In this document: piece by piece, positions 61,172 through 64,000 of the stretch
Numbering within the stretch: position 1 is the first letter of the stretch
Layout of the letters: each line of letters begins with the position of its first letter
NCBI GenBank assembly: GCA_963855995.1
Contig: OY979716.1
Coordinates: forward strand, 123,442,237 to 123,506,236
Reading direction: 5' to 3'
DNA length: 64,000 nt
Source: Muricea muricata
Taxonomy: Eukaryota > Cnidaria > Anthozoa > Malacalcyonacea > Plexauridae
Program-made: the position numbers and the translations under genes
Notes under the pieces: model-generated
The model's database searches: none
What the model was told of the DNA's origin: nothing
The model's input: the letters and a program-made list of their open reading frames with translations, nothing else

Positions 61172-63770
61172 AGCAGGGTCTTCGTAACTATCCTACACGC
61201 ATTAGGCTGTTACCTGTACTAAATTCTAGAAATTAAAGTGGGTTATTTTTTTTGTTTTGCGCAAAGCTTTTGAACCTCTTTTAGTCCAGATCTCAATCCA
61301 GGTTTATCTATGTCAGGAGTATCTGTTTTCTATCTCTCTCTGGTCATGCATTAGCATCAAGTTACATAATAATCTTATTTCCATTCGAACGACAATGTGG
61401 CGTTGAACGATTGAACGAATTGATCACAAACAATATTTTGTTAAATTTCACGCACATTTAGAGTTATCATGTTTGGTAGTCTTTAAAAATAAAGCAACAG
61501 AATGACCTAATCACTTCAGTTGACAACATGTCTTAACGAAACACTGTAGTACGTGACTGGGTGTACCAACAGAAATTCAAGAAATTTGAAGCTAACTTAA
61601 CAATAAAGGTGAGACAAAATAAAGTTCATGCTTATATCGAAGAACCAATGTATTAGATGTTTAAGAAATGATCTGGCCCAACCAGTATAATGTAGCCGTA
61701 TTAACGTTCCAGTAAAGCTGAACTAACAGTCGAAATGGTCAAAATAGTATATGGCATTTTCACAAGGAAAACTTCAGCCTCATTTTAGCTTGTTTATTAA
61801 TTGTAGACCGTAGTATCGCGTCACAAACTTGTAACGGAACTGCAATGCATTAAGATTCAGAGATCTGACGACTTCGCAAATATACCGTTAAAAGAGTGTA
61901 GTGTAGCTATGTAGCAAAGAATATCTGAGGCGAAGGTCCATGTTTGAAACGTCTAAGACCTGATTTTTTCTGCAAGAAATAACCTATCAGGTTATTGCTG
62001 TTGATTCCCGCTTTTATAGTGCGTTGTGCTTCTCACCACTGAAACCAAGTCTGGCGTGTGCGCTTCATGTGCGTTGAGTTTCTGTTGTTGATATCTACTG
62101 CATATGCTTCGAAGGTTTAGAGGGTTTCACTAAAATCAATGTAGCAGAGCAGTGCAGGCCCACAGTAGTCGGCACATGCTATCCGTGTGGTGGGGCACAT
62201 TGTGCGGTGACATTATGACCGTTATGTTGGACAATAGCTTCGCTTCTTATATTTTTACATAAGAATATGTTTCTATAACACCGTCTCAAAGAACAACACA
62301 TAACAAAGGAATATATCAATATACAATGATTGTTTTTAGCTCTTTACCTTACATCACTATACTGTGATTGGTCAGATAATCTCCAAATATGGTATTGTTC
62401 ATAGTCCGAAATTCAATACTATTTTAACGTGTGACTTGTGTCTACTTTGATAACAATGTCACTTCAACAAATTATCCCTAAAACTGGAAGTAATCAGAGA
62501 TTAGTGCATTGCGTTCGACGTTAGTGTTCTATTGTTAAGAGAATTGTTTTTCACCGGAGCGCTATAAATGGGAAAGCATCAGCCTAGTCCTAGACTCTCT
62601 CTCTCTGTCTTCTCTGTCTCTATTTGATATATTTAAGTTTTATGCCTGGGTTTGCTGTTCCGAACGCGGCAGCAAGAAAGCCTAGCAGATTTCAGTAAAA
62701 TGGTCCCTGATTTCGAAAAAGTGGTCCCTGGCCTGATTACCAAGCACACCGCATTTGTAAACATTTCCCTACGTTGAAGAACTCGCTCTAGCTGCTCGAA
62801 TATGTAATATTCCTCCGTCAAAAACGGTAGATATATTAAGAAAACGGTAGAAATTCACTCAGTGGTATTGTGGAGAACAAACGACCTGGGATGCAATGGA
62901 TTTCGCCGTCAAAATGTAAAAATATTTGGCATAAATTAATATTTGAACTTAACTTAACACGCTACATTTAGTGACGCTAAAGATTTCGCTGTATTTTTTG
63001 TGTTTATTATTTTCCAATGAAACGTGGCCAAAATGTAGCAAAAAGGGGCGATTTGTTTGGTAGCATTTGTAGTACTATATGTATTTTTCCGATTAAGATA
63101 TGTTTATACATATTATTTGCATGCAAATTAGCATTGAAATTATGAAGTTTCCTGCATTTGAAAGGAAATAAGCACTTTTTATAGATAGTAAACTTAAAAA
63201 GAATAACCTAGATTCAAAATGATTATAATTCCAGTTAAATAAATACGACTTAGTTTTTTTGGTGTAAATAGCTTATATTAAACTGGAGATATGCTTTATA
63301 AAGTAGAGCCATTTGAAAATACTGAAATCTGCTAGACGTTCTGAAGCACCTTGTGCTGTGACGTCAGATTAAGGCCCGAGTCACATATAAGTGCTTGCTT
63401 CAGAATGACAGGGACTAGGCTTGGAATTAAAGCATATACTTCACAGGTGTGCGAAATTTACAGCAATTTAATCACACCAATCACACGAAAGTTAAACACA
63501 CTTACACCGCCCAAATTATATATATACTGAACTTGACTTAGCGTTGAAATATTCTGTAGAGTTTTAAGACCAAAAGTTGAAACAATGTAATAATTTGGAC
63601 ATTTTATATTAGATAACATGACTTCTTTCGCAGTACTGTGATCACAGGCGCGGTTCGTTCTGCTAAACGTCAGCACGAGGAAATGCCACATCCAAAAATC
63701 TCAAAAGGCCACAGCATTCAGCCGTGACTTCATGACTAGGAAGCGTTCTCCTTCGTCGAACACAATATAT
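61172..63770. other. Non-coding stretch
   Basis: A TCTC-rich run at 62,597-62,620 and chance reading frames only. No gene was supported. Confidence 0.4.
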
Positions 63771-64000
63771 ATATATATATTCCCACTTTAGTGAACAAGT
63801 AGATTCACCACTTTTTCCACAAAAAAGAGTGCTACTACTGTGTTTCATGCTATAGGCAGTCATCAGACGACTGGATACATTCAATTATTTGTCTACTTTT
63901 ATAGTCCACGTCATTAAGCTATTGTTTCTAAATTGTTTTTTGATTACTTCCTAATTGTTTCTTAATTGTCTCTTAATTGTCTCTTAATTGTCCGGTGACA
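63771..64000 (-). mobile_element. 3' end of another Penelope-like element (runs off the window)
   Basis: Minus strand from the window edge: TGTCACCGGACAATTAAGAG with repeated ACAATTAAGA units, AATTGAATGTATCCAGTCGT, then CTGATGACTGCC and GCATGAAACACAGTAG at 63,870-63,825. It matches the 3' UTR of PLE D (57,250-57,400), including the hammerhead boxes, but the second half of stem I and stem III do not pair, so this ribozyme copy is worn. An (AT)n run at 63,765-63,780 marks its end. The coding part must lie to the right. Confidence 0.75.

Overview
This window looks like nuclear DNA of an anthozoan cnidarian, plausibly an octocoral. That is inferred from A+T-rich sequence with split genes, from transposable-element families typical of coral and sea-anemone genomes (jockey/CR1-like LINEs, Penelope-like elements with GIY-YIG domains, THAP P elements), and from the domain mix of the one host gene. 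No database search was possible.

Host gene. One multi-exon gene runs on the minus strand from about 46.77 kb to 21.49 kb. Twelve exons can be placed; all splice phases agree and the coding length (2295 nt) divides by three. It predicts a secreted mosaic of about 764 residues: signal peptide, three fucolectin-like (FTP) domains each split over two exons, one Ig domain, one D8C (uromodulin/GP2/OIT3-type) domain over two exons, and a C-terminal PAN/apple domain. Its introns hold most of the transposons in the middle of the window.

Layout. 0-8.2 kb: a DNA-transposon end, then a Penelope-like element (PLE) split by a LINE whose tetranucleotide tail has grown into about 1.26 kb of (TCTG)n, then a second PLE head-to-head. 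8.2-21.5 kb: mostly non-coding DNA with foldback elements and LINE scraps. 21.5-46.8 kb: the host gene, with a 4246-bp element at 39,801-44,046 in its second intron. 46.9-53.1 kb: a two-gene P element inserted just upstream of host exon 1. 55.2-59.1 kb: a cluster of PLE copies with hammerhead-ribozyme motifs and (AT)n tracts. 59.6-60.05 kb: a dead PIF1-helicase remnant. 61.0-61.2 kb: a minisatellite containing TTAGGG units. 63.8-64.0 kb: another PLE end.

Most notable system. The element at 39,801-44,046 is flanked by TA and carries two convergent genes: an intact Tc1-like DD34E transposase and a replication-initiator-like protein with an HUH nuclease and an SF3 helicase (one apparent frameshift). 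They lie between two almost identical 276-bp direct terminal repeats. Each repeat is itself an imperfect palindrome with inverted ends. Units of the same length and plan also occur alone, with TA flanks, at 16,933-17,207 and 24,365-24,638. Four CGGTAAACA motifs lie symmetrically between the two genes. A cut-and-paste transposase together with a rolling-circle or rolling-hairpin initiator suggests an unusual replicative transposon; whether the combination is already described could not be checked.
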